In this document: positions 8,262 to 16,762 of the stretch, in pieces
Position numbering within the stretch: position 1 is the stretch's first letter
How the letters are laid out: the number at the start of each line of letters is the position of its first letter
Origin: an uncultured Lacinutrix sp.
GTDB taxonomy: Bacteria > Bacteroidota > Bacteroidia > Flavobacteriales > Flavobacteriaceae
DNA: 64,000 nucleotides
NCBI RefSeq assembly: GCF_947500325.1
Contig: NZ_CANMRQ010000001.1
Location: 436,001 to 500,000 of the forward strand
Reading direction: 5' to 3'
Made by a program: the position numbers and the translations under genes
The notes under the pieces: generated by a model
The model's input: only the letters and a program-made list of their open reading frames with translations
What the model was told of the DNA's origin: nothing
Database searches by the model: none

Positions 8262-8313
8262 AATAGATGAATCGATTCATTAAACGGATAGAAAAACTTT
8301 TAAAATTTTAACA

Positions 8314-9546
8314 ATGAAAAATATAAAAACAACATTATTAAGTTTATGTGTAACAGTTGTAGTAAGCTTATGTAATGCGCAAACTCAAGAAACAGCTTTT
8401 GCTAATCAAACAAATGCAACTTTAGCCACTAGTAATGGAAGTGGTGCAATTACAGAAACATTTATAGGGAATTTTGCTGGTCAGTCTATGAGTAATGGGA
8501 ATAATACTTGGCATAATACATTTATTGGAGCCAACTCTGGACAAAATACGATTAATGGAAACCTTAATACTTTTATAGGAAGTCAATCGGGAATTAGTAA
8601 TACTTCTGGAAATGAAAATGTGTTTCTTGGTTCTTTTTCTGGCTTATTAAATAATAAAGGACGACTAAATACTTTTATAGGCGCAAGAAGTGGTCAATTG
8701 AATTCAACAGGTAGGCAAAATACTTTTTTAGGAGCATATTCAGGAGAAAATAATACTACTGGAATTGGTAATGTATTTATTGGGAATAAATCGGGAGGAA
8801 ATATTAACACTAATAATCGTTTATTTATTGATAATTCAAATACAAATACACCTTTAATTTATGGAGATTTCGCAAGTAATGTGCTAGGAATCAATACTAA
8901 TAATCCTCAAGCTATTTTTCATGTTCAAAAAGAAACAAACCCAAACATAAGACTATCTGATGCTAGTAATAGCACATTAGAAATAGGTATCGCTTCAGCG
9001 GATACTAATTATAATTCTTTTTCAAAAGCAGGAGATGCAATTTTTAGAACACTTAATGGTGGTAATATGATTTTTAGTATTCCAGGAATTAATGGTGATA
9101 GAGAGATATCTTTTGCAACAGAAGGAAGTAAAGTTATGACTATTAAAGAAGTCGATAGTTCTGGAAAAGTTTCAATAGGAACACAAAATACTCCTAATCA
9201 ATTAGGAACACAAAGCAATACCGTAAATATTAGTAATTATAAATTATTTGTTAGCGGAGGTATTTTAACTGAAGAACTTAGAGTAAGAACTGGATGGGCA
9301 GATTATGTTTTTGATAAAACGTACAAACTAAAATCATTGACTGAAGTTGAAAATTACATTGAAAAAAATGGACACTTGCCCAATGTTCCATCAGCAAAGA
9401 CAGTAGCTGAACAGGGTATTGAAATGGGGAATATTACAAAAATTCAACAAGAGAAAATAGAAGAACTGACACTTTATACCATTCAACAGCAAAAAGAAAT
9501 AGATAGCTTAAAGAAAATAGTTGACAAACTTTTATCGAGTAAATAG
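8314..9546 (+). CDS. Secreted repeat-rich surface protein, YadA-head-like
   Basis: 410 residues. Signal peptide cleaves after CNAQ (residue 23). Residues about 45-170 hold tandem repeats of the pattern NTFIGxxSGxxNxxGxxN, about one every 22-25 residues, a left-handed beta-roll pattern like the head of trimeric adhesins. Middle region is beta-rich. The C-terminus (about 330-410) has the Bacteroidota module ending in a coiled coil (NGHLPNVPSAKTVAEQG, then IEELTLYTIQQQKEI), likely for trimerisation. It lies behind motif copy B and 20 nt upstream of the M43 protease, so the two form an operon. Probably a stalk-like exported fibre protein; the binding target is unknown. Confidence 0.75.
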   Translation: MKNIKTTLLSLCVTVVVSLCNAQTQETAFANQTNATLATSNGSGAITETFIGNFAGQSMSNGNNTWHNTFIGANSGQNTINGNLNTFIGSQSGISNTSGNENVFLGSFSGLLNNKGRLNTFIGARSGQLNSTGRQNTFLGAYSGENNTTGIGNVFIGNKSGGNINTNNRLFIDNSNTNTPLIYGDFASNVLGINTNNPQAIFHVQKETNPNIRLSDASNSTLEIGIASADTNYNSFSKAGDAIFRTLNGGNMIFSIPGINGDREISFATEGSKVMTIKEVDSSGKVSIGTQNTPNQLGTQSNTVNISNYKLFVSGGILTEELRVRTGWADYVFDKTYKLKSLTEVENYIEKNGHLPNVPSAKTVAEQGIEMGNITKIQQEKIEELTLYTIQQQKEIDSLKKIVDKLLSSK

Positions 9547-9566
9547 TTTAATTAAAACATTTAATT

Positions 9567-11063
9567 ATGAAAAACATATATATACTATTTACTTTATTTT
9601 TTCTATTCATAACGTTCTCCTTTGCGCAGCAAAGAAACTGTGGAACAGATCAAAATTTAGAATATAGATTAAAAAAAGATCCAGAGCTTTTAAAGCGAAT
9701 GGAAGATATTGAAATAAACACGGAAATAGAAACACTAAAAAGAAGAGATAAGGATTCTTTATATAGTAGAATAATAATTCCTGTAGTTGTTCATGTGTTG
9801 TATAGAAACTCAATAGAGAATATTAGTGATGTACAAATAGAATCTCAAATAGATGTATTAAATGAAGATTTTAGACGTAATAACAGTGATGCTAATAATA
9901 TATGGCCTCAAGCTATAGATACTAGAATAGAGTTTTGTTTAACGACAATAGATCCTAATGGCAACCCAACTAATGGTATTACCAGAAAACAAGTTACACG
10001 TAAAGATTGGGGATTAACAAATGACATGAAGAAAGCCTCTCAAGGAGGTGTGAATCCATGGAATACTAATCGTTATCTTAATATATGGATAGTACCTGAA
10101 ATGATAGGTGGTTTTGGTTTTCCTGTTTTGGGATATGCTCAATATCCTGGAGGTGCAGCTTCCACTGATGGGGTAGTAATAGGATACAATTATTTCGGAA
10201 GAATAGGAACACTTACAGCTCCTTATGATAAAGGACGAACAGCTACTCATGAAGTGGGTCACTTTTTAAACTTAAGACATATATGGGGAAATGGTTGTAG
10301 TGTAGATGATTTTGTTTTAGATACTCCTTCATCTGATAACGCTAACTATGGCTGTGATACAGGACACGTATCTTGTGGTACAATAGACATGGTGCAGAAT
10401 TATATGGATTATAGTGATGATGCCTGTATGAACTTATTTACAGAAGGACAAAGAGACAGAATGAGAGCCGTCTTAGTCCCTGGAGGTGCAAGAGCCAGTT
10501 TAGCTGCATTAGATTGTGATGGTTGTGTTGGAAATTTAATTATTGATCAAAATGTATTAAATGGTGTTGCAGATAATCAAGAAGCAGAATACACTATTGT
10601 AGCTCTAAATACAATAGAGTCTGGTGCTCAAGCTACTTATCATGCCAGTGAAGAGGTGCTGTTAACTTCTAATTTTGATGCTATTAATGGCTCTGTGTTT
10701 AGAGCCTATCTTGAAGGTTGTAGTGGTGATTTTGAAAGTAAAGGAAGAGGTGTTTCGAACGAAGAGATTAATTCTACTTATTTAGGTTTAGAAGAAAACA
10801 TAAGTAAGAATAATCTAAAGATCTACCCTAATCCTGCTAATGAAAATGCCACAATCTCTATAGTTATAGATGAAACAGAAGCTAAAGTAGAAGCGATAGC
10901 GGTGCTTTCAATGACAGGAATAGCAATACCACATAAATTTACAAAAGTAGATGGTATACATATAGAATTTAGATTGTCTAATAAAGTAAAACAAGGTATT
11001 TACTTTGTTAAAATAACTTTGGAAGATGGGCAAGTAATTAATAAACAACTTTTAGTAAAATAA
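9567..11063 (+). CDS. M43-type zinc metalloprotease with T9SS sorting domain
   Basis: 498 residues. Signal peptide 1-20 (cleavage after FSFA). The catalytic domain (about 60-310) has the metzincin motif HEVGHFLNLRH with ligands His228, His232 and His238 and base Glu229, and a Met-turn around NYMDYSDDACMNLF, as in the pappalysin/ulilysin family (M43). Cys residues near the active site fit the family disulfides. The C-terminal about 80 residues (KIYPNPANENATI through KQGIYFVKI to the final KQLLVK) form a type A secretion domain, so the enzyme is exported by the type IX system. Second gene of the unit behind motif copy B. Confidence 0.92.
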   Translation: MKNIYILFTLFFLFITFSFAQQRNCGTDQNLEYRLKKDPELLKRMEDIEINTEIETLKRRDKDSLYSRIIIPVVVHVLYRNSIENISDVQIESQIDVLNEDFRRNNSDANNIWPQAIDTRIEFCLTTIDPNGNPTNGITRKQVTRKDWGLTNDMKKASQGGVNPWNTNRYLNIWIVPEMIGGFGFPVLGYAQYPGGAASTDGVVIGYNYFGRIGTLTAPYDKGRTATHEVGHFLNLRHIWGNGCSVDDFVLDTPSSDNANYGCDTGHVSCGTIDMVQNYMDYSDDACMNLFTEGQRDRMRAVLVPGGARASLAALDCDGCVGNLIIDQNVLNGVADNQEAEYTIVALNTIESGAQATYHASEEVLLTSNFDAINGSVFRAYLEGCSGDFESKGRGVSNEEINSTYLGLEENISKNNLKIYPNPANENATISIVIDETEAKVEAIAVLSMTGIAIPHKFTKVDGIHIEFRLSNKVKQGIYFVKITLEDGQVINKQLLVK

Positions 11064-11078
11064 GTAGTTGTTTTTTAG

Positions 11079-11110
11079 AAAAGGAGGTTATATATAGCCT
11101 CCTTTTTATT
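11079..11110 (+). terminator. Terminator after the M43 protease
   Basis: AAAAGGAGG / CCTCCTTTT stem with a 10-nt AT loop and T-run, just after the stop codon. It also sits at the end of the convergent 77-aa gene. Confidence 0.8.
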
Positions 11111-11116
11111 TTTAAA

Positions 11117-11350
11117 TTAATGTTTCTTCTTACTATTAAAAAAGGCTTTAAGCGCAAAGACTAAAATAATTTCTATGCCTATAATAAAAGCAACATTTAG
11201 AAAGTGTATTTTAAGTACTTCTTTTAAAACAATCGCAGAAATAAAAAAGACAGCACATATAAAAATACCCCCACTTAAATCATTAAAAAAAGAAGATTTT
11301 TCAGATTTATAATCAAAATAAAACCCAATAAGAATTATTATTAGTCCCAA
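11117..11350 (-). CDS. Small membrane protein, 77 aa, unknown
   Basis: Three short hydrophobic segments (about 2-11, 27-43 and 50-69) and a KKKH tail suggest a small inner-membrane protein. No family is recognised. It is the last gene on the minus strand after feoA-feoB and the small Cys-rich gene, with a 42-nt gap to the latter, and may simply be carried in their transcript. Confidence 0.5.
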   Translation of the reverse strand: MGLIIILIGFYFDYKSEKSSFFNDLSGGIFICAVFFISAIVLKEVLKIHFLNVAFIIGIEIILVFALKAFFNSKKKH

Positions 11351-11392
11351 AAATTTTAATTGTTAATGCTTAGATTTTTTTTCAAAAGAATT

Positions 11393-11524
11393 CTAATGAC
11401 AACCACAATCATCAGTGCCGCAAGCTTTTTTTGTTTTCTTTTTCCAAAAAAACTTTTTAACCAAAAACAATAAAGCAAAAGCTAATGTTGTAAAGACTAA
11501 TATGTTTTGAATAATAGTGTTCAT
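11393..11524 (-). CDS. FeoB-associated Cys-rich membrane protein, 43 aa
   Basis: One N-terminal transmembrane helix (about 4-22, IIQNILVFTTLAFALLFLV), a strongly basic stretch (KKFFWKKKTKK), and a tail with three Cys and a final His (ACGTDDCGCH). This is the layout of the short Cys-rich membrane proteins found beside feoB in many Bacteroidota and Firmicutes. It lies 102 nt downstream of feoB on the same strand. A role in handling Fe2+ at the FeoB pore or in Fe-S sensing is proposed for the family but not proven. Confidence 0.75.
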   Translation of the reverse strand: MNTIIQNILVFTTLAFALLFLVKKFFWKKKTKKACGTDDCGCH

Positions 11525-11590
11525 TTTGTTTTTGTCGTGAAAAAATAAATAATTATACTATAAATTTAATGATTTAGTTTCATTTTATAA

Positions 11591-11625
11591 GATTGCCACG
11601 TCGCTAAATACTCCTCGCAATGACA
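11591..11625. repeat. Degenerate copy of a dispersed intergenic repeat
   Basis: Reads GATTGCCACGTCGCT, a short spacer, then CTCCTCGCAATGACA. I recognise this text as a repeat spread between genes in many Bacteroidota and other phyla, usually GC-richer than the host. It lies between feoB and the small Cys-rich gene and has no coding role. Confidence 0.55.
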
Positions 11626-11626
11626 A

Positions 11627-13726
11627 TTATTTTAAAAACTGATAAGCAATTAGAGCTGTTATATATGCAAAAGCCGTCATAATCACTAATTGGTAGGTTG
11701 GCCACTTCCAACTATTAGTTTCTTTCTTTACAATAGCCAATGTACTCATACATTGCATGGCAAAGGCATAAAATAAAAGTAAAGAAATACCAGAAGCAAA
11801 ATTATACAATGGTTTGCCAGTAATACTATTGATTTCGCCTGCCATTCGTTTGGTTATTGTCTTCTCATCGTCTGCGCCAACACTATAAATAGTTGCTAAT
11901 GTGCCAACAAAAACTTCACGAGCAGCAAAAGAACTAACAATAGCGATACCAATTTTCCAATCGTAACCTAAAGGTCTAATTGCGGGTTCTATAGCGCGAC
12001 CAGTAATACCAATAAATGAGTGTTCTAATTTATGAGAGGCTATTTTTTGCTGTAAATCGTCTTCAGATAAATTTTGAGAAGCGTATGCTTTTGTTATTAT
12101 ATCTTCAGCATTATTAAATTGTTCACCAGGACCATAAGATGCTAAAAACCATAGTACAACAGAGATTGCTAAAATAATTTTCCCGGCACCAAAAATGAAA
12201 GATTTCGTTTTTTCTATAACGGTTATCGCTACATTTTTAAATAAGGGTAATTTGTAGTTAGGCATTTCTACTACAAAAAAGGTTTTACTCTTTATTTTTA
12301 ATACTTTATTTAAAATATATGCTGAAAGAACCGCTGTACCAAAACCAATTAAGTATAATAGCATTAGGGTTAATGCCTGGTAGCCTAAACCTAAAAAGTT
12401 GCCTTCAGGGATAACTAATGCAATAATAATGAGGTATACAGGTAATCTAGCTGCACAGGTTGTAAAAGGCGTAACTAAAATGGTTATTAAACGTTCTTTC
12501 CAACTCTCAATATTACGAGTAGCCATAATAGCAGGAATGGCACAAGCAGTTCCAGAAATAAGAGGAACTACACTTTTACCACTTAATCCAAAACGACGCA
12601 TTATTCTATCCATTAAAAAGACAACGCGACTCATATAGCCACTTTCTTCAAGGACGGCAATAAATAGGAATAAAAACGCAATTTGTGGTATAAAAATGAC
12701 AACTCCTCCTAATCCAGGAATAATACCTTCGGCTAATAAATTAGTAAAAACACCAGCTGGTAATGAATTTTTTGTCCAATCGCTAAGAGTAGCAAAAGCC
12801 TCATCAATAAATTCCATTGGTATGCTTGACCAGTCGTATATGGCTTGGAAAATAGTTAATAGTATAACAAAGAAAATAGCGTAACCCCAAACTTTATGGG
12901 TTAAAATCCGATCAAATTTAGTGCGTAAATCTTTAGCTTGAGAAGCATCAATTGTTTGTCCTTTTTTTAATGTGTTATTAATAAACTGGTAACGTTTTAT
13001 GGTTTCTTTTTGTTGAAGCCTCTTAAGGTCACTTTTGGATTTAGTTTTAAAACTAGCGATAGCGTCAATTTCCTTTCTATCTGTTTTACCAAAATTCACA
13101 TCTTGTGTTATAACTAACCAAAGCTTATATAATAACTGATTTGGAAAGGCTTTACGCAATCTGTCGAAATAATCTACATCAATTTCAGAAGCATTTAAAC
13201 AAGGTGTTATAGACAGGTCTTTATAATTTGTAATAAGTTGTTTTAACTCTGTAATACCTTGGTTTTTTCGAGTACTTATTAATGCTATTTTAGTGTTTAG
13301 TTGCGATTCTAAATATGGAATGTCTAACGAAATACCTTTATATTTCATTCTATCGGCCATATTAATAACTAATAAACAAGGGATTTCAAGGTCTTTAATT
13401 TGTGTAAAAAGAAGTAAGTTACGCTTCAAGTTTTCTACATCACTTACCACAACTGCTACATCTGGAAAATCTTTATCATTACGATTTAAAAGTAGTTCAA
13501 TCACTACATTCTCATCTAATGAAGAGGCATTTAGGCTATAAGTTCCCGGTAAATCTATAATGTGGGCTTTAACACCACGCGGTAATTTACAAATACCTTG
13601 TTTTTTTTCTACAGTAATCCCAGGGTAATTACCAACTTGCTGGTTTAATCCTGTAAGGGCATTAAAAACTGATGTTTTTCCAGTATTAGGATTTCCTATT
13701 AAAGCGACATTTAACTGTTTACTCAT
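11627..13726 (-). CDS. feoB: Ferrous iron transporter B
   Basis: 699 residues, normal for FeoB. The N-terminal G domain has G1 GNPNTGKTS (residues 11-19), G3 DLPGTYS (about 58-64) and G4 NMAD, then a helical GDI-like region to about 270. The membrane part (about 275-699) carries the two Gate motifs, including the SGTACAIPAIMATR segment with the conserved Cys. It imports Fe2+ across the inner membrane with GTP hydrolysis in the N-domain. Its start overlaps the feoA end by 8 nt, so the two are co-translated. A DtxR/MntR-type regulator is encoded at 46-705 and may control it, although I could not find a convincing operator upstream of feoA. Confidence 0.97.
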   Translation of the reverse strand: MSKQLNVALIGNPNTGKTSVFNALTGLNQQVGNYPGITVEKKQGICKLPRGVKAHIIDLPGTYSLNASSLDENVVIELLLNRNDKDFPDVAVVVSDVENLKRNLLLFTQIKDLEIPCLLVINMADRMKYKGISLDIPYLESQLNTKIALISTRKNQGITELKQLITNYKDLSITPCLNASEIDVDYFDRLRKAFPNQLLYKLWLVITQDVNFGKTDRKEIDAIASFKTKSKSDLKRLQQKETIKRYQFINNTLKKGQTIDASQAKDLRTKFDRILTHKVWGYAIFFVILLTIFQAIYDWSSIPMEFIDEAFATLSDWTKNSLPAGVFTNLLAEGIIPGLGGVVIFIPQIAFLFLFIAVLEESGYMSRVVFLMDRIMRRFGLSGKSVVPLISGTACAIPAIMATRNIESWKERLITILVTPFTTCAARLPVYLIIIALVIPEGNFLGLGYQALTLMLLYLIGFGTAVLSAYILNKVLKIKSKTFFVVEMPNYKLPLFKNVAITVIEKTKSFIFGAGKIILAISVVLWFLASYGPGEQFNNAEDIITKAYASQNLSEDDLQQKIASHKLEHSFIGITGRAIEPAIRPLGYDWKIGIAIVSSFAAREVFVGTLATIYSVGADDEKTITKRMAGEINSITGKPLYNFASGISLLLFYAFAMQCMSTLAIVKKETNSWKWPTYQLVIMTAFAYITALIAYQFLK

Positions 13727-13952
13727 CTATTTTGTCAATTAAAATATGAATAGCAGTCTCTTTTCTAATGGCTAAATGGCTTCCATTAATATTTAAATAC
13801 ATGGGGTCTGCAAAAGGAGCGACTTGAACTAATTCTACATTATTGCCAGGTAAACAACCCATTTCTAACAATTTTAAAGGAATTAATTCTGAAGAAACAT
13901 CACTAATTATTCCCTTTTCACCACGTTTTAAATCTGCTAATGTATATTCCAA
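13719..13952 (-). CDS. feoA: FeoA-type SH3 protein
   Basis: 77 residues, a single SH3-like beta-barrel with the family signature LKRGEKGIISDV near the start and LLEMGCLPGNNVELVQ in the middle. FeoA is a small cytosolic partner of FeoB needed for Fe2+ uptake. First gene of the feo operon, overlapping feoB by 8 nt. Confidence 0.93.
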   Translation of the reverse strand: MEYTLADLKRGEKGIISDVSSELIPLKLLEMGCLPGNNVELVQVAPFADPMYLNINGSHLAIRKETAIHILIDKIDE

Positions 13953-14024
13953 GCTTATTTAGATTGATTTTAAAGAAGCAAAAGTAATGGAAAATAATAG
14001 GCTAAAAAAATTGTAATAGAAAAA

Positions 14025-14699
14025 CTACTGTTTCTCCATTCGTTTTAACTTTTTAATATCTTTTAAAAGTTGAGAAATAGCTTCTGGATCTGTACCATCA
14101 TAAAAACCGCGTATTTGACGCTTTTTATCTATTAACATGAAGTTTTCTGTATGGATCATATCGTATTTGTCACCATTACCAGTTGTTTTTACTGCCAAAT
14201 AGCTTTTTCGTGCTAGTTCGTAAATTTGTTTCTTGTCTCCAGTAACTAAATTCCATTTAGCATCATCTACGCCTTTTAGCTTAGCATATTTTTTTAATTG
14301 AGGTACGCTATCTTTTACAGGTGTTACACTGTGCGATAATAGCATAATATCATCATCATTTAAAATTTCTTTTTGAATGTCACGCATATTATCTGTCATT
14401 ATAGGGCAAATAGTTGGACATGTAGTGAAAAAGAAATCGGCTACGTAAATTTTATCTTTATAATCGTTTTGAGTAATTGTTCTTCCATTTTGGTTAATCA
14501 AGCTAAAATCTGCGATTTTATGATATTTTTTTACATGTTGAATCGTGCTGTCAACTAAAGTCCTATCTAAACTATCAGGATTATAAATAGGCAAAGGCTT
14601 TTCAACCTTTAAAATGGAATAAAAAATAGAAATAATAATTGCAGAAAGGATAAAAAAACCAATGGCAAATTTTTTATAATCTTTAAAAAAGGAAAGCAT
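14025..14699 (-). CDS. SCO1/SenC-family copper chaperone
   Basis: 224 residues. An N-terminal membrane anchor (about 11-30) is followed by a thioredoxin-fold domain with the copper-binding CPTIC (Cys94, Cys98) and the distal ligand His183 in MIHTENFML. In the family these residues bind Cu and help assemble the CuA site of cytochrome c oxidase, on the periplasmic side. All three ligands are kept, so it should be functional. It stands alone between feoA and rseP. Confidence 0.93.
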   Translation of the reverse strand: MLSFFKDYKKFAIGFFILSAIIISIFYSILKVEKPLPIYNPDSLDRTLVDSTIQHVKKYHKIADFSLINQNGRTITQNDYKDKIYVADFFFTTCPTICPIMTDNMRDIQKEILNDDDIMLLSHSVTPVKDSVPQLKKYAKLKGVDDAKWNLVTGDKKQIYELARKSYLAVKTTGNGDKYDMIHTENFMLIDKKRQIRGFYDGTDPEAISQLLKDIKKLKRMEKQ

Positions 14700-14867
14700 A
14701 AAACAAGTTTTGAATTGCTATTTTGCAAAAATACGACGTAAACAAACGATAAACCATTTTTTTCACTCATAAATAAAGGTTAAAACAGAAAGCAAAACAA
14801 TAATAGCTTTTTAAACTAAGTCTAAATACTTACTTTTGGGCGTTATAAAAATGAATAGAAGAAATAC

Positions 14868-16214
14868 ATGGAATTTGTAATAAAAATAAGTCAGTTTTTA
14901 CTGAGTCTTTCACTACTAATTATATTGCACGAGCTTGGACATTTTATTCCAGCTAAATTATTTAAAACTAGAGTAGAAAAATTTTACTTGTTTTTTGATA
15001 TTAAGTACTCATTATTTAAAAAGAAAATAGGAGAAACGGTATACGGTATTGGTTGGTTACCACTAGGAGGTTATGTTAAAATTTCTGGTATGATTGACGA
15101 AAGCATGGATACTGAAGCTATGGCAGAAGAGCCTAAGCCATGGGAGTTTAGATCTAAACCAGCGTGGCAACGTTTAATTATTATGCTTGGAGGTGTTTTT
15201 GTAAATTTTGTTTTAGCTTTAATTATATACATTTTTGCTGCATTTATTTACGGAGACACAAAAATTTCTGCTGCTAGTATACAAGATGGGTATTTAATAG
15301 AGAATCCTTTATTAACAGATTTAGGCTTTAGAACTGGAGACGATATTATTAAAGTTGGTGATTTTAAAGTTGAAAAGGTATCTGATATAAAAGGGCAGTT
15401 TATAGGAGCAGAATCTATAACAATTAAAAGAGATGGTGTAGAGCAGACTATTGCATTACCAGAAGATTTTTTAGGTCAGTTTTCAGATAGTAAAACTAGA
15501 GACTTGTTTGAAATGAGATATCCAATGGTGATTGCTAAAATCCCTGATTCTTCTTTAAACAAAGGCGTTAACCTTAAAGAAGGTGATATAGTTAGAACTA
15601 TTGGTGATAAGAAGTTGAAGTATATTGATCAATTACCTACTGTTTTAAATGAATTTAAAGATCAAGAAGTAGCTGTTACATTATTGAGAGGAGAAGAATT
15701 AATTACAGAAACACTAAAAGTTGATAATAATGCCAAATTAGGTGTTGTTTATTTTTCTGGTGCTGGTCCAAAAACAATGGAAAAGTTAGGGTATTATAAA
15801 ATGACAGTTGAAGAATATTCTTTTGGTGAGAGTTTTGGTGTTGGTTTAAATAAATTTACTGGACAAATAAGCTCGTATTTTGGACAATTAAAGCTAATCT
15901 TTAGTCCAAGTACAGGTGCCTATAAAGGAGTAGGAGGCTTTAAAGCCATTTTCGATATATTTCCAGACTTTTGGAGTTGGGAAGCTTTTTGGGGTATTAC
16001 AGCCTTTCTATCAATTATGTTAGGTGTACTTAACTTATTACCAATTCCTGCTTTAGATGGTGGTCACGTTATGTTTTTACTATATGAAATGGTTTCTGGA
16101 CGTAAGCCAAGTGATAAATTTATGGAGTATGCACAAACGGTTGGTTTCTTTATTTTAATAGCTTTAGTGCTGTTTGCCAACGGAAACGATATTTTTAAGG
16201 CAATTTTTAAATAA
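14868..16214 (+). CDS. rseP: Site-2 protease RseP
   Basis: 448 residues. HELGH at His21-His25 gives the zinc ligands, and LDGG at Asp397 supplies the third ligand region near the end. Two PDZ domains lie between them (about 115-290), followed by C-terminal helices. RseP cuts anti-sigma factors and signal-peptide remnants within the inner membrane. In this window there is a putative anti-sigma protein (1237-2028), but no sequence links the two. Nothing unusual; upstream there is a TACTTTTG -7-like box at 14831-14838. Confidence 0.96.
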   Translation: MEFVIKISQFLLSLSLLIILHELGHFIPAKLFKTRVEKFYLFFDIKYSLFKKKIGETVYGIGWLPLGGYVKISGMIDESMDTEAMAEEPKPWEFRSKPAWQRLIIMLGGVFVNFVLALIIYIFAAFIYGDTKISAASIQDGYLIENPLLTDLGFRTGDDIIKVGDFKVEKVSDIKGQFIGAESITIKRDGVEQTIALPEDFLGQFSDSKTRDLFEMRYPMVIAKIPDSSLNKGVNLKEGDIVRTIGDKKLKYIDQLPTVLNEFKDQEVAVTLLRGEELITETLKVDNNAKLGVVYFSGAGPKTMEKLGYYKMTVEEYSFGESFGVGLNKFTGQISSYFGQLKLIFSPSTGAYKGVGGFKAIFDIFPDFWSWEAFWGITAFLSIMLGVLNLLPIPALDGGHVMFLLYEMVSGRKPSDKFMEYAQTVGFFILIALVLFANGNDIFKAIFK

Positions 16215-16231
16215 AAAAATTAATTATTGTT

Positions 16232-16261
16232 TTGTAGAAACTAAAAAAGCTTTTATATTTG
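16232..16261 (+). promoter_or_regulatory. Housekeeping promoter of tRNA-Asn
   Basis: TTG at 16232-16234, 19 nt, then TATATTTG at 16254-16261. This is an exact match to the Bacteroidota primary sigma consensus TTG-N19-TAnnTTTG, ending 22 nt before the mature tRNA. Confidence 0.85.
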
Positions 16262-16283
16262 CGCTCGCAACAGCGAAAAACAC

Positions 16284-16357
16284 TCCTCCTTAGCTCAGTT
16301 GGTTAGAGCATCTGACTGTTAATCAGAGGGTCCTTAGTTCGAGCCTAAGAGGAGGAG
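16284..16357 (+). tRNA. tRNA-Asn (GTT)
   Basis: 74 nt cloverleaf. Acceptor stem TCCTCCT / AGGAGGA, D-arm with AGCTCAGTTGGTTAGAGC, anticodon stem TCTGA / TCAGA with loop CTGTTAA (anticodon GTT at 16318-16320), T-arm CTTAG-TTCGAGC-CTAAG and discriminator G. CCA is not encoded. Confidence 0.96.
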
Positions 16358-16369
16358 CAAGTTTAGAGA

Positions 16370-16395
16370 AGCCACTAGAAATAGTGGCTTTTTTT
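16370..16395 (+). terminator. Terminator of tRNA-Asn
   Basis: AGCCACTA / TAGTGGCT with GAAA tetraloop and a T-run, 12 nt after the tRNA. Confidence 0.88.
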
Positions 16396-16584
16396 ATGGA
16401 TTGAATTGAGTAAGACCTTTATGTTGAGTGGGATTGAATTTAACCTAAGAAGAATAATTATATGTAAAAGAAAAGTATCACTTTATGTGATGCTTTTGTA
16501 ATATGAATGATTATTATGGACACGAATTACAAATCCGCGCCATCGGGATTGTATACACTTTTTTATTTTCTAATCAAAATTTCA

Positions 16585-16601
16585 CTCGTCACAGACGAGC
16601 G
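16585..16601 (+). repeat. Short repeat CTCGTCACAGACGAGCG
   Basis: 17 nt, nearly self-complementary (CTCGTC / GACGAG). A copy with one change lies in the opposite orientation at 20280-20296, and a 10-nt piece at 20401-20410. The copies bracket the surface-protein, InsA-remnant and orphan-tip segment. Confidence 0.6.
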
Positions 16602-16714
16602 CTAGCTGGGAATGAAATGCCAAGTTTTAGATATTCTTCAATATCTCTATTTTAGCCTCTGTCCAGTAACTTTATTTGTAAGAACATGGGGTAAATGTAA
16701 TGCTTTTGTAAATA

Positions 16715-16741
16715 AAAAAGCACCCAGATAGAGTGCTTTTT
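16715..16741. terminator. Terminator of the S74-type surface protein gene
   Basis: AAAAAGCAC / GTGCTTTTT hairpin immediately after the stop codon (minus direction), with A/T runs on both sides. Confidence 0.78.
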
Positions 16742-16762
16742 AATGTATGTTTATTTATAGTT

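Larger units (their letters stand above)
8155..8279. repeat. Large inverted repeat holding two divergent copies of the promoter motif
   Basis: The gap between divergent genes is an imperfect palindrome. Each arm carries, from the outside in, the perfect 12-bp palindrome TGAATCGATTCA (8155-8166 and 8268-8279), then TCTA or TAGA, GAACC, an 11-nt spacer and TAGGGTAACATTT. The centre (about 8202-8232) is AT-rich. Each direction thus gets the same promoter followed by the same 12-bp palindrome near the expected transcript start, a likely operator. Confidence 0.8.
16396..16762. other. Non-coding region with terminator hairpins and degenerate repeat text
   Basis: No gene is seen. It holds a terminator-like hairpin at 16469-16498 (TATCAC / GTGATG arms, T-rich tail), the text ACACGAATTACAAATCCGCGCCATCGG split over about 16520-16546 which looks GC-richer and foreign, the inverted CTCGTCACA-type repeat at 16585-16601, and the terminator of the surface-protein gene at 16715-16741. 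It reads as a junction of old rearrangements. Confidence 0.5.

Noticed and set aside
12399-13541. Plus-strand ORFs inside feoB
   Set aside because: Antisense shadows in a fully typical gene.
13953-14024. DtxR/MntR operator upstream of feoA
   Set aside because: The region is AT-rich with no palindrome that I can call a metal-regulator site.
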